NCBI RefSeq assembly: GCF_000227135.1
Contig: NC_018256.1
Location: 730,302 to 794,301 of the forward strand
Length of the DNA: 64,000 bases
Reading direction: 5' to 3'
DNA from: Leishmania donovani
Taxonomy: Eukaryota; Euglenozoa; Kinetoplastea; Trypanosomatida; Trypanosomatidae
Below are positions 39,005 through 49,900 of this stretch, piece by piece. The translations under genes were made by a program, and so were the position numbers. The notes beneath the pieces are model-generated. The model ran no database searches. It saw only the letters and a program-made list of their open reading frames with translations, and had not been told where the DNA came from. Each line of letters opens with the position of its first letter. Position 1 is the first letter of the stretch.

Positions 39005-42000
39005 CTACGCCGCCTCATCACCGCGGCTCTCTTCATCAGCCGCAGTGCGCACCGTCATGGTAAAGAGCTGCGAAATGGCCCGCCGTTCCTCCGGCGAGAA
39101 CGGTGTCGTTGTCTCCACGCGTGAACGCAGGTGCGCAGAAAGGCTTGACAGCAGCGGCACAGAGCTACGACGGTGCACGAGCAGCGGCACCGTTTCTTGA
39201 AACGCCGTCATCAGCACGGGTAAGTTTTCGCCAACCGCACGAAGTGCGCCGCCAGCAGCCACGTCATCGGGCGTAGGGTATATGGAGCGGTGCGACTGCA
39301 GCGATGCAGACCTTGTCGGTGCCGACGCTACCAGCGCTGCGGCGAGCGGCGAGACGCACGTCCCGAAGACGCGCGCAAACTGGCCAACGTCAACGTCGTC
39401 GTCGAGGCTGTCCAACTTCTCATCCTCCTCCCCCTCTCCTCCCTCCTCGTCGTCATGCGCAGCATCTGCGGCGTCGTCCGCGTCGTCATCGTTCGCCTGT
39501 GCCTCGTCCTCGAAGTCGTCTTCGGCGCGCGAGAGACGAAACAACGCAGACGCCCGTTCCTGCTCCACTGTCGAGGCCACCAGCGGCTCGGTGGGGTACA
39601 CAGCACAGCCAAAGGCAGCAAAGCATGTCGCCATCGCGGAGATGCCATTGGCCGATTCGAGCGTTTCGACCTGTGTGAGGTCGTGATTGCTTACGCGCAC
39701 GGCAGCGTAGTGGGCAGCATGTCTGTGCTGGAAGACGAGACGCTGCTCCTCCGCATCTGTCTCGTCCCAACACCAGCCGGCACCGTCGCCGCAAACCTCG
39801 TCAGCGCCGCCTCCTTTCTCCATGCGGGTAGCACGCACCCACACCGCGTGAGGGGCGGCTGACGTGGCAACTGCGCATTGCAGCAGTGGGCGCAAAATGC
39901 GGCGCTCGGTCAGTGTGAGGACACCGGCTGCTGGTGAAGGGGTTTGCTTACTCGCGTCTGCTTTCCTTAGACACGTGCCCCACGCCTCTGGCGGTGGCAG
40001 CCACGGCAGAGGCGGCGCCTTCCCCGCAGCTGCCGAGGCGGAGGCCTCCACCCACAGGGCTTCCAGCCGCCGCTCCACCTCCGACGCGTAGCGGAGCACC
40101 GTCTCGGGCAAAGGGGGAGCTGTCGCGTCCAGCGAAGCCAACACTGCCTCTGTCACGTCCACGCTGACGTATGGCGCCAAGCGCGGGGCTGGCAGCGGCG
40201 GCGTCATTGCCGTTGCGTCGTTGTTACCGGCAGCGGCAGACAGCCCCTGCTGCTTGTCATACCACTCCAATGTGTGCTCTGCACACGCCACAATCGCCGC
40301 CGCGCGCACTGCCCAAGGGGTACATCCTAGCAGAAGTCCCATGAGGATCAGGTGAGCCAGCTGCAGCGGCAGCTCACGGTCTCGCTCTGCCAGCCTCGTC
40401 GTGTTTGCAGCTACCTGCACTGCCGCCGTGTTCTTTCCGTCCTCCTCGCCGATCAACACGTCAGGGAGTGGAGGAAGACACCGGCACAGAAGCGCTAGTG
40501 CGCCGGCGAGCGGCGTGGGTACCACCGGAGAAGGAAGGCGCGAGCTTGTAGCGCGTGTCGGCAATGCCGACCTCGCGGACGGCGCGGCGCGGGCGAGACC
40601 GTAGCTTACAAAGGTGGACTCTAGCGTCGAGGGAAGGCATCCGCGCTGAGCTCGGCCGCAGTCCGCCTCATCATCCTTCGATGTAGCCCATCCTTGGGTA
40701 CTGCTGCTGACGGCGCCAACCCACTTCAGTAGCAGCTCTACAGGCCATGTTTTGTAAAACGAAGCGGTCGGTCGCTGATCATGCTGGAGGAGCGTCAACA
40801 GGACCGCCAGATGCCCTACCTGCAGTGGCTCGGCGGACCGCACGATGCGCTCGCTGCCGTGAGAGTTGCACACCAGTGCATGCAATCGATGCACGACATC
40901 CTCGGGATCGGCCAGCACGCGAATAGACGGGATGTGCAGCTGCGGCTGCTTCGACAGAAAACGGTAGAGTGTCTGCATCGTCGGCCTGCGCTGGACATCG
41001 CTGAGCAGCTGCCGAAGCGCTCTGTGGACAGAATCAGCGGCGGTGGTGGCGGCGGGACCGGCAGTCTCACAGGCAGCATGATACAGCACTTTTTCAACGC
41101 CGTCACGGGACTCGACAATAGACGCTACACCCTGATAGTCAGTAGGGGGGCAAGGCGTGCCGGGCGCGGACAGGCTCGGCGTCAGCCCTGGGTTCGTCAC
41201 TACATCTGCGTCGTGTGCACACGCGACCACTTTGCCCCCCTCTTCCGTCGGCAGCTCCACCTTCCGCAGCATCATGCGAACACACAGGGGCGGGTAGTGC
41301 ATGGCGGCCCACATCCGCAGCACCCACAGACAACCGTGCGGCGTCATTTGATTCCTCACGCAATCGTGGATGCACAAGGTGCGCTGCTGCCCGTCCCACC
41401 AGCTGCGGCGCGGCGTCGGCGCACTGTCGCTGTTGGGACGCACGACAAGGAGGAGGAGCTGGATGCCCTGCCCAAAGGCGCGGTGGCGACTCTCTGCCGG
41501 AGACGCATCGCTGACACCGCGCATCGTGTACGGTGTCCCGGTAAGCTCCTTGAAAGTAAAGAAGCGCCGCTCGTTTGAAGAGAGCGCCACAGACTTCGAC
41601 GGCACGTCGTCTGTGGGGTCAGGCAGTCCAGCAAGGCGGCACAAGTCTGCTAGTTGGCGCCGCGCAAACTTGTCGCTCGGTGTGCTAGCGGCTATATCCG
41701 ACGTCGCGTCCTCGGCAACGACGTTTGAGCGAGGCACCCTTGGGCCTCCTACTGAACTGACTGCCTCTGTCACCCGCGTCTCACGCCTGCGTGTCACGTA
41801 CGAGGCACAGTGATTCACAAAGGTACCCCACAGGGGTAGGCTCTTGCGGTCTCTGAGAAGGGGCAGCTTTGGTATGGCTGGAGGCTTTTCTCTGGCAGCG
41901 GCGCATGTGGTGAGATAGTAGAGCCCTGGCGGAGACGGCGTGTCACTCTTTCCGCAGGCTTTGCCGGAAAGGGGCGCATCGCGGCCCTTCACAGCCGCCG

Positions 42001-45000
42001 CGCGCGCGTACCTTCGCTGTCGGCCATACTCCGTGTATACGGGAAGTTGTAGGGCATCCAAAATGAGCAAGGCGTGGCTGCAGCAGAGAAAAAGCGCATG
42101 GCGTTTCGTAGAAGCACAGCCAACGGCGTACCGCTTACCGTATGACGCTGGCAACGGCATCTCCACAATAGCCCGATGTATCACCCCGAGCTCCGGATGC
42201 CGCACTACGTACTGGCGCACCATCCGATAAATGTCGGAACCGTTCTTCGAAAAGTACTCCGCCACCTGGCGAAGCGCGCTTTGGGTAATGTCCGTGTGGT
42301 AGACGAATTGGAGACCGGCAATATCACACAGCGCTTCATCGTCCACAACAGAAGCGCTGGCAGGCGCCGTCGTTCCCGCGTGTCGACTGCGAGTGGACGA
42401 GGCCGGCGACAGCACGCCAGTTGCATGCCCAGCGGGCTCGCTCGTCACGGCCTCGCATGCCGAGGCGCGTCGCTGTTCCTGGAGGCGAGCCCACACTCCA
42501 CTTTCGCACGTAACCTTGCGCAGCGGCGGCGGCGTGCGACGGAGTGACTCTGGAGGCAAGGCTGCACCGCGCACCAGCGGTGCCCAGCGCCCGAGCGCTC
42601 GCGCCGTGTCGGCGTGCTTTCGCTGCAGGAGTGAATGGTCGTAGAACGGCTGGCCTGCTGCATCAAGCAGAGCCTCCGCGTGCGCTGCGCACAGTAGAAC
42701 TGCATCGTCGCGGGTGGGGCCCTCTCCTTGCGCTACGTACTCTGGCAGCTGCGATTGCCTCGGCTGCTGCGACTCTGACGACAGTGAGGCGCTTGACGAC
42801 AGCGCGCTCGTCTGACTACTGGCGGTAGAAGGCGGCCGCCGCTTTGCTTTGGGCTGGTGGCGCAGCGTGACGGGCAGCAACACCTTCGCTACATACAGTC
42901 CGCGCTTCTCTGCGTGTTCCTGATTGCCGCACACCCGCACAACAGACAGCGCCATCTCGGGCGACTTGCCATGGCGCTCCAGGTAGTCACGTAAGCGAAT
43001 CGTCGCCCTTACGTCAGGCTGGCGCACGGATGAGAGCGTGTGATTGTACATCCGGCTCATCTTGGCATCCTGATCGGGCGACACGATGATGCGGCCATCA
43101 GCGTCTGGCGACGTGTCCCAGTGCATGCGGGGTAGTCGCTCTTGACGTGCGCGTAGCTCCCGCAAAAGGTCCTCTTCGCGGTTCAACGTGTTCACGGCCG
43201 TTCCCGCTTCTTCCGACAGCAGCGGGACGCGGGTTGCAAAGCGGTCCCTCACCTTCTCCGAATCCATGTCCTTGGGCAAGTGATTACGATCTCTGAGGTT
43301 CAGCCCTGAAGCCGCGATACGGCCCACAAAGCCCTCCATGACCCTCACCGGTGCTGGGAGAGACTCGGGGGGGAGCTGCGACGGGTGCAGCATGGGCTGT
43401 GCCGCGTCGTGGAGAGGGATCTGTGCCCGCATTGCGAAGGACTCCAGCGCCTGCGCCACAGCAGTGTTGACGCGCACCAGGCAGAGGCGATTCAGTGCCC
43501 CCAATGTGCGCAGTGCGTGCATGGCAGCAGCCAACTCGGCAAGGTGATTCGTGTAGGACACACCAATCGCAACAAACGACTGCGTGTACGGAAGCGGCGA
43601 GCGGGCGTCGACAGCCGGCGCCGCAGCCGGCGCTACTGCTGGTGCGGCCAACGCTGCTGCTGCCGTTGGGGCTGCTTGTTCGCTCTTCGGATTGAGCAGC
43701 GGCACCGTGATGGTGGCCCGAAAGACACGTCGGTCACGCTGGCCCAATTCTTCCACAAGCATGAGCTCCGTCAACGAAGAGTCGGTTAGGGAGGCGGCTG
43801 ATAAGCAGGTGGTGCTCTCGGCGTGCGCGGCGAACCGCGAGACGAACTGCTTCACATAGCGCTCCAGCAGTAGCCGCGCTGGCTCAAAGTCGCGCAGCGA
43901 CGGCTCGTCTATGAAATAGCGCACCGCCAACACGGCTTGCTGATGCTGTAGTAACATCGACTCTACAGGGGACGGCGCGCTGCCGGCCTGAGCGTCTGCA
44001 AGCAGCCTCGGTGAAGGAGAGACGCCGGAGCTCCCTCCGTCTCCGCAAGCGTGGGCCGTTTTGTTTGTCGCACCCGTGTGGAGCAGGGCCCCGACAACGG
44101 CGCTGTCCGGCTCGGAGGTCACCACTGTAGCTGCTGCAACCGTTGACGGATAAAGCTCCTCCACAAGCTCCATCGGTGGCGGGGAAGGAGCGGTATACCG
44201 GTATGCACAGTCTCCCGGTTGCGGGCACCAGCGACGCATCTTCGCGCACTCCACGGCATGGGCGGCCTGCTTTTCACGGTTTTCAGGGTAAAGGGCAAAG
44301 CCCACGGCATCGATGATGAGCTCTGCGTGCATGCAGGCAAGCAGCACAGCCTCTTTGCGAGTGGGTGCCTTTCCCATGGCGATGCGCTTTCCAAAACGTG
44401 CAGGCAAGGGAAGGATGAGCTGAGCGAGGAAGAGGCCTCCTGGAGTACTCGCGTGCTGGCGCGCGTCCACACCTTCGCCGACGCCGTCTCCTTTGGTGGT
44501 GCCGTGGCCGCCGCTTTTCAGCAATACGAGGCGCAGGTTTGCCCTGAATGAAGTTCGGTGAACCCGAAAGAAGCGCTCGATGCGGCTGTGGCTGCTTGAG
44601 TCAAAGTATTGAGGAGATGCTAATGTCAAGGCAAGAGGAGTGAACCCGCCGCGCTGCACCGGGGCGAACTGGACGCGGTCGATTCGTAGCTCCTTCTCCT
44701 GCCGCTGTTGAGCGGACAATCCCAGCAGCTGCAGCGGCGGCGGCGACGGTGTGTCAGGTGGCGGCACCACCTCCGCAGTCGTGATGGGCGCACCACTCGA
44801 AGACGCGGTGGTGGTGGTGGTGGCCGTGGGCATCGGGGCCCACCGACCTGCTGCCCTCGCTGCCTCCGCGTGCTTGCGCTGCTTTGACGAAAGTTGAAAC
44901 AGCTGAAAGCCCAGTGCGTCGATGACACGCTCGGCATGCATGGCAGCCACTGCCTCAGCCTCCTTGGGCGTCGGTGCAAACCCCTCTCCGTAGCGCTCGC

Positions 45001-45547
45001 CGAACTCCGCCGGCAGTGGCAGCCGCCAGCGAGCGTGGTACTGCGTCGCCTTGCCGCATCCCTGCACCTGCCGCACCTCCAAGCCCACAGCAGAAGATGA
45101 GGGAGCGGCGTCGTCGGCACCAGACGCCGATGGCTGCAAACAGCGCCGCACAAAATTGCCCACCTTCGCCTTGGCGTACGAATCGATGGCATCAATCGTC
45201 TCCACCGACGTGTACGCTCTGCTACTGCTCGTTGGAGAGGCAAACGAAGAGCGACCGGAGGTCGCTGCGTCGTCGGCCGTGGATGTCGTCGTGGTGTTTC
45301 CAGAGGCAGCCACCTCCGGCTCCGGCATCAGCACCTCAACTTCAATACTGGACCAATCGTCGGTGCTGTCCTCGTCGCACACAGCAGCCGTGGAGTCGGC
45401 ATGTGGGGAGTGCTTCGATGAAAATGACGCCCGAAAGCGACGCTGCACGCGCATGACCGTGTGTGCCACCGTTGGCAAATGCGGCACCGCTGCCTGACGG
45501 GCTAAGGCACGAAGCTGTGAGGAGGGAGCGACAGACCTGTAGGCCAT
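39005..45547 (-). CDS. Giant protein with repeated dsRBD-like units, probably mitochondrial
   Basis: The product is 2180 aa from the ATG at 45545-45547. MAYRSVAPSSQLRALARQ looks like a mitochondrial presequence (Arg, Ser, no acids). An alternative ATG at 45677-45679 adds 44 residues, and the ORF is open to 46033. Four clear repeats lie at about residues 125-220, 325-425, 845-990 and 1090-1200, with a weaker one at about 550-680. Each has a strand pair ending 'LPLPaxFGkRya.G.apT+keA' then 'A..HAe.iiDalGf.lY', resembling the last strand and second helix of a double-stranded RNA-binding domain ('G.G.SKKEAK..AA..AL'). Most repeats continue into a basic helix with a 'GRWAP'-type end. After about 1250 the sequence is novel; an acidic run lies at about 2025-2070. 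No helicase motif I (GxGKT) or DEAH box is seen, so it is not REH2, whose length and dsRBD content it recalls. A structured-RNA-binding role, perhaps in mitochondria, is inferred. Confidence 0.72.
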   Translation of the reverse strand: MAYRSVAPSSQLRALARQAAVPHLPTVAHTVMRVQRRFRASFSSKHSPHADSTAAVCDEDSTDDWSSIEVEVLMPEPEVAASGNTTTTSTADDAATSGRSSFASPTSSSRAYTSVETIDAIDSYAKAKVGNFVRRCLQPSASGADDAAPSSSAVGLEVRQVQGCGKATQYHARWRLPLPAEFGERYGEGFAPTPKEAEAVAAMHAERVIDALGFQLFQLSSKQRKHAEAARAAGRWAPMPTATTTTTASSSGAPITTAEVVPPPDTPSPPPLQLLGLSAQQRQEKELRIDRVQFAPVQRGGFTPLALTLASPQYFDSSSHSRIERFFRVHRTSFRANLRLVLLKSGGHGTTKGDGVGEGVDARQHASTPGGLFLAQLILPLPARFGKRIAMGKAPTRKEAVLLACMHAELIIDAVGFALYPENREKQAAHAVECAKMRRWCPQPGDCAYRYTAPSPPPMELVEELYPSTVAAATVVTSEPDSAVVGALLHTGATNKTAHACGDGGSSGVSPSPRLLADAQAGSAPSPVESMLLQHQQAVLAVRYFIDEPSLRDFEPARLLLERYVKQFVSRFAAHAESTTCLSAASLTDSSLTELMLVEELGQRDRRVFRATITVPLLNPKSEQAAPTAAAALAAPAVAPAAAPAVDARSPLPYTQSFVAIGVSYTNHLAELAAAMHALRTLGALNRLCLVRVNTAVAQALESFAMRAQIPLHDAAQPMLHPSQLPPESLPAPVRVMEGFVGRIAASGLNLRDRNHLPKDMDSEKVRDRFATRVPLLSEEAGTAVNTLNREEDLLRELRARQERLPRMHWDTSPDADGRIIVSPDQDAKMSRMYNHTLSSVRQPDVRATIRLRDYLERHGKSPEMALSVVRVCGNQEHAEKRGLYVAKVLLPVTLRHQPKAKRRPPSTASSQTSALSSSASLSSESQQPRQSQLPEYVAQGEGPTRDDAVLLCAAHAEALLDAAGQPFYDHSLLQRKHADTARALGRWAPLVRGAALPPESLRRTPPPLRKVTCESGVWARLQEQRRASACEAVTSEPAGHATGVLSPASSTRSRHAGTTAPASASVVDDEALCDIAGLQFVYHTDITQSALRQVAEYFSKNGSDIYRMVRQYVVRHPELGVIHRAIVEMPLPASYGKRYAVGCASTKRHALFLCCSHALLILDALQLPVYTEYGRQRRYARAAAVKGRDAPLSGKACGKSDTPSPPGLYYLTTCAAAREKPPAIPKLPLLRDRKSLPLWGTFVNHCASYVTRRRETRVTEAVSSVGGPRVPRSNVVAEDATSDIAASTPSDKFARRQLADLCRLAGLPDPTDDVPSKSVALSSNERRFFTFKELTGTPYTMRGVSDASPAESRHRAFGQGIQLLLLVVRPNSDSAPTPRRSWWDGQQRTLCIHDCVRNQMTPHGCLWVLRMWAAMHYPPLCVRMMLRKVELPTEEGGKVVACAHDADVVTNPGLTPSLSAPGTPCPPTDYQGVASIVESRDGVEKVLYHAACETAGPAATTAADSVHRALRQLLSDVQRRPTMQTLYRFLSKQPQLHIPSIRVLADPEDVVHRLHALVCNSHGSERIVRSAEPLQVGHLAVLLTLLQHDQRPTASFYKTWPVELLLKWVGAVSSSTQGWATSKDDEADCGRAQRGCLPSTLESTFVSYGLARAAPSARSALPTRATSSRLPSPVVPTPLAGALALLCRCLPPLPDVLIGEEDGKNTAAVQVAANTTRLAERDRELPLQLAHLILMGLLLGCTPWAVRAAAIVACAEHTLEWYDKQQGLSAAAGNNDATAMTPPLPAPRLAPYVSVDVTEAVLASLDATAPPLPETVLRYASEVERRLEALWVEASASAAAGKAPPLPWLPPPEAWGTCLRKADASKQTPSPAAGVLTLTERRILRPLLQCAVATSAAPHAVWVRATRMEKGGGADEVCGDGAGWCWDETDAEEQRLVFQHRHAAHYAAVRVSNHDLTQVETLESANGISAMATCFAAFGCAVYPTEPLVASTVEQERASALFRLSRAEDDFEDEAQANDDDADDAADAAHDDEEGGEGEEDEKLDSLDDDVDVGQFARVFGTCVSPLAAALVASAPTRSASLQSHRSIYPTPDDVAAGGALRAVGENLPVLMTAFQETVPLLVHRRSSVPLLSSLSAHLRSRVETTTPFSPEERRAISQLFTMTVRTAADEESRGDEAA

Positions 45548-46936
45548 GACGCTGCCCTTTCGAAGCGGAGGTGTACGGCTTTCCGGCGACGGCGACGCAG
45601 AGTTCCCGCGAGGTGCGGCGTAGGGTGCGATGATATGTGCTTTTTTTCCCCTCACGAATGCACACAAGCGAAGCGGCATAGCACTCAGCAGGCAAACCAG
45701 CTGCCGCTCGCGAATCCGGCCAGTCGCGCCCGGGGGGGGGGGGGGCTGGCACACAAGGCGCCCACTGTGAGACAAGCGCACACTCAGAGAGCACAACGCT
45801 GAAAAAAAGGGAAGGGGCAAGACGCACAGCAACGATAAAAATACCATAGCGCCTATCTGGAGGTGCCGGTAGGGTGCGTGGAGGGTGGAAGGTGATGACT
45901 GAGCGTGTAGAGGCGACCACATGCGTGGGAGCATGCAAAAGCGCAGGGGCGGGGCCGCAAGGAGGTGTAGCAGAAAGCAGATGAAAGAAACATAGGAATA
46001 CAGAGTCAGAGACCGTGTCAAGCGCATACGCATAAGCGATTGGAGCTGCAGGGCGACAAGCTGACCGAGTCTTCACACACACACACACACACACCGAGAT
46101 AGAAAGACGACCTCCGCCCTTTCTGCCCTCGCCATTGGCGTCGCACATGTGCACATTCCATCACAGGGCATGCTAACTCGACGCACGAGGAAGAAGTGTC
46201 ATGATTGCTTTTGCTGTGTTCTTCCCTGCTATCTTGTCTTTTTTTTTGTATGTCTGAGAAAAAGTAGAGAGGCAAATGCGTAGAGGTGCTCTCATGTCTG
46301 GTGTCCAAGTATATATGTGTGTGTGGGAGGGTGAATGGGTACCTCCACTGTCCCAGCGCGACGTATACGTTTTACCGAGGAAGCTTGCTCTCGAGGCTCT
46401 CTCGCCATTACTTCTCCTCTCCTGCCGGATGTTACCATCACCTTCCTGGGCTCAGCGGCGCCTTCAGCACAAGAAGGGGGGGGTAGAGAGAAGTGGAGCA
46501 ACAAGACACGCGTGCACTCTCCCTACAGCGAGTTGGTCAGAAACAAGAGGAAGACTTCAAAGGGTGCGCCAGTGCAAGATCACGAGCAACAGGCAGAGAA
46601 AAGTTGCGCCAGGAGAGAAAGAAGGGAAAGCAGCCAAAAGAAGCGGACGCCCGTAGCGCGAACAAGAGGCACACCCACGCACGTGCATACACCACGACCA
46701 CCATCATCATCCACCAATGTGCGTAGCTTTCCTCGATCACGCTCGCCTTGCTTTTTTCGTGGTTCGTTAGTTGGTTGCCCTATGTGTTCGTGTTCAACAC
46801 GTGAAGCAAGGGAAGAAAACGGGGACCATATGCGTCCGTATGTAAGTTTGCATACTACAAGACAGAGGGACAGCACACACGCACAGAGACGCGATGACGG
46901 TGCACGCCTTTATGTGCATGAGAGAGGGAGGAAGTT
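45548..46936. other. Intergenic/UTR sequence
   Basis: No gene seen. Contains a 14-G run (45732-45745), a CA run at about 46073-46094 and a T run at about 46239-46246. Left part: leader of the giant gene; right part: 3' UTR of the ubiquitin-ligase gene. Confidence 0.6.
45732..45745. repeat. Homopolymer of 14 G on plus (C on the coding strand)
   Basis: Uninterrupted G run, 53 to 198 bases upstream of the two candidate start codons of the giant gene. It lies inside the open upstream extension of that ORF and so makes the extension's frame unreliable. Confidence 0.9.
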
Positions 46937-49900
46937 CTAGTGAGCCGCTACGGCTTGCACGTCGCCGTGCGGCCCGTCCCCGACGTCTGGCTCTGCCCCT
47001 CTATCCTGGTGCAGGGCCTCGGCATTTCCTTGGACCACGTCGCGGGAGTCGACGCTTTCCCAGTCGTCATCGGAGTCGCCGTCCGCGCTGCCATCGCCGC
47101 CTGTGGCGGAGCCCGTGTAAGGGCCAACCATCTGGTGCACGTCGTACTGGCGCTCAAATGTCTCCTCCACCAGGGTGGGGTAGCTGCTCCAGAACAGCTG
47201 CGCAAAAGGTCCGATGTAGATGATGCCGACGATCGGCACGACGAACACAATGGCGATGGTGAGTGCTGTGCCGAAGATGACGGAGCGGGCGAACAATGTG
47301 GGGTTCCAGCAGAAGAAGCTCAAGGAGGCCGCCCCCACAAGAACCGGTAGCGCATTCCTCGTGATGCACAAGAGGAGAGTGCCGCACAGTACGGGAACGA
47401 TCCAAACCATGACGGACGCGACGACGAGGAAGAGAACAGCCACCACCACACGCCGCAGCAGGAGGTAGGACGGGATAGCCGCCTCTTCCACATACTCCTC
47501 GCGCCGGTCGAACCCCAGCGGTTCGACCATCGGAGGCAGAACAAGTTCGTCCTCGCCCTCCTGCTCCACAAATCCCTCCACCGCGCGAAGCTGCTCTGGG
47601 TCAAACAGGTAGTCCTCCATGTGCACGACACTCTGACCAATCCAGCGAACCACCGGAAAGAGAATGCGTAGCTGCGCTCGCTGCAGGGGGTACACGGCGA
47701 AGCAGGAGAGGACCGTTGATATCGCTGCCACGTACTTGAGGACGTCGACGACGTAGTTCGCGAATGTGTTGCGCAGCAGCAGCAGTGACCACCACTCATA
47801 CGCGAGGGCGCGCCAGCGGCCCATGCCCATGTAAGGGTACGACAAGTGCAGTGCGGCCATGTAACACTTGATCGCGCTCACGGTGTGAGGCTCTTCCTGC
47901 ACCGTGTCGTGCTCTGGGTACAACGACCGCGGCGTCGGCACCACCTCGGGGTGCAGGACACTGGCAATGCGGCTCATGGCATCCTGGTACGTGTTTCTCC
48001 ACGCGTTGAGCACCATCTGATGCGCACGCGCGGTCGAGGTGCTCTGCTGCTCTGAAACCGTGAATGGCGGCGCCACAATGGCCTCCAAATCTGCGACTGG
48101 CGGCTGCCGCTGCAGCGTCCCTAACCACTCTGCTGAGGAGGACAAGACCATCACCGTGTTGCACACGCCATCCTCGGATGTTGCTACGCGCAGCCACTCT
48201 ATCGGCTCCTGAACGCGCTCCAGCGTGTGGCGAAACCCCTCCGACGCCGCTGCGACCCTCTTGGCGGATTCGGGGTCGATGAGGTGAAAAAGGAACACCG
48301 AGCGATCTGACATGTTGCCCCAGACCTGCTCCCACAGCTCTCGCGCGGCGGGTGTCATGGAAGTGGAGCTCGCGGCAGTCAGCTCGAGGGGGGCGATGGT
48401 GTCGAGAGGGATTGAACCAAGCATTGGCCTCAGTTGCTCTCGTGCTCGGGCTGCGTACATGGCACCAAAGGGGAGCAGCACCCGCTCCGCCAGAACGCGC
48501 AGAACCTCGGCGCGGCGCCACTCGTCAAGGCTGGCGTCCGCGCTGATGTCGTACCCGGTCGTCACCCTCAGTGAAAGAGACATTTTCAGCGGAAGCCCTG
48601 TCTGCGCAACTGTGCCATCACCCCACAACAAGTCACGGCACCCGAGCATTCCCCAAAACGGCACCCGCACAAAGACAAGCAGCACCAACAGCTCCACCAC
48701 CGCCACGCGGAGGAAGCCGCGAACGATGCGGGGAGGGTCGGAGTCGAATACCTGAGTCACGACACAGCGCCAGTACCCGAGAACGGAGTCCCAACGGGCA
48801 TCGAAGCTGCGCACAAAGAACAGATCGACGCCGTTGGCAAACAAGGGGCCCACAACCGTCAACTCCATCGCGGTGAGCAGCATCACCAGCACCGCGCCCA
48901 CCACCCAGTAGAGCGTCACTTTCAGCACGGTGAGTCCGTGAAAAAAGGCCAGGAAGCCGCGATCAAAGCCAATATCCACGTACGGGGCGACGGCGTAGTG
49001 CAGCATCATCCCTCCCAGCTCGGGTAGCGCACCGTAAAAGAAAAAAGCATCCACGAGGTACACCCCAAAGAGTGTCTTCACCGCCTCCTGCGACAGCAGC
49101 GGCACGCGCTCTGCAACCTCGTATAAGCGCCGCTTCTGTGTCGTGAGGACGTTTCGCGTGTGGCGGTAGCGCCAACTCACGATGAAGCCTGCAAAGGCAA
49201 GCGCTACGACTACCCTGCCCCAGATCGTGCGCAGCAGCAGCGTCAGTGCAAGACCGTAGCAGAGCTGCCGCATCGACGAAGGGAGGAGCCGCTTCATGCC
49301 GCCGCCACCGGCGCCCGACTTCACCCAGTCGATCGTGTCAAAGACCCCGTCGACGAAGGAAAGTCGGTAGGGCATGTCGCTGCCGCTTTCTGAGTCGTCA
49401 TTACCGCTGTCGCTGTCGCTGCTCGAGTGCTGCTCGCCTGCCACTGCCCTCGCCTCTGCTCGCGCCCCACGTTGGCGCGCGTCAGGCGCATCCTCGCGCG
49501 GCAGAAGTTCCTGCTCCGCCGCCGGCAGAGGTCCCCATTCCGGTCTCCACCCCTCGACGATAAAACCCTCTGGCGACGCTTCCTCATGATGCGGCGGCTG
49601 CGCTTGTGGAGAATCATTGTTCACCCCCTGCTCCGTGGCCTCCGCCCGCTCCTCAACTCCCTCTGCCGGGCCGTTCTCCTCATGAAAGTCGAGAGGGCCT
49701 ACCGGAGGCATCGCTGCCGCTCGTGCCAACCCTCCTTCCTCAGCTCGCCTTGCCGTCTCGCGGGCGAGTCGCTCCCGGGCAGCGCGGAAGTAGTGGTTCC
49801 ACTTCTCCCACCCCACAGCCACCGCGTTCATCACGGTGCACAGGACGAGGCCAAAGAGAATTGCGTCGGCCCACGCCAAGAAGGACTCCGTCAAGGTGTA

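Noticed and set aside
39005..45547. Identification as the REH2 RNA-editing helicase
   Set aside because: Similar size and dsRBD-like units, but no Walker A, DEAH or other helicase motif could be found.
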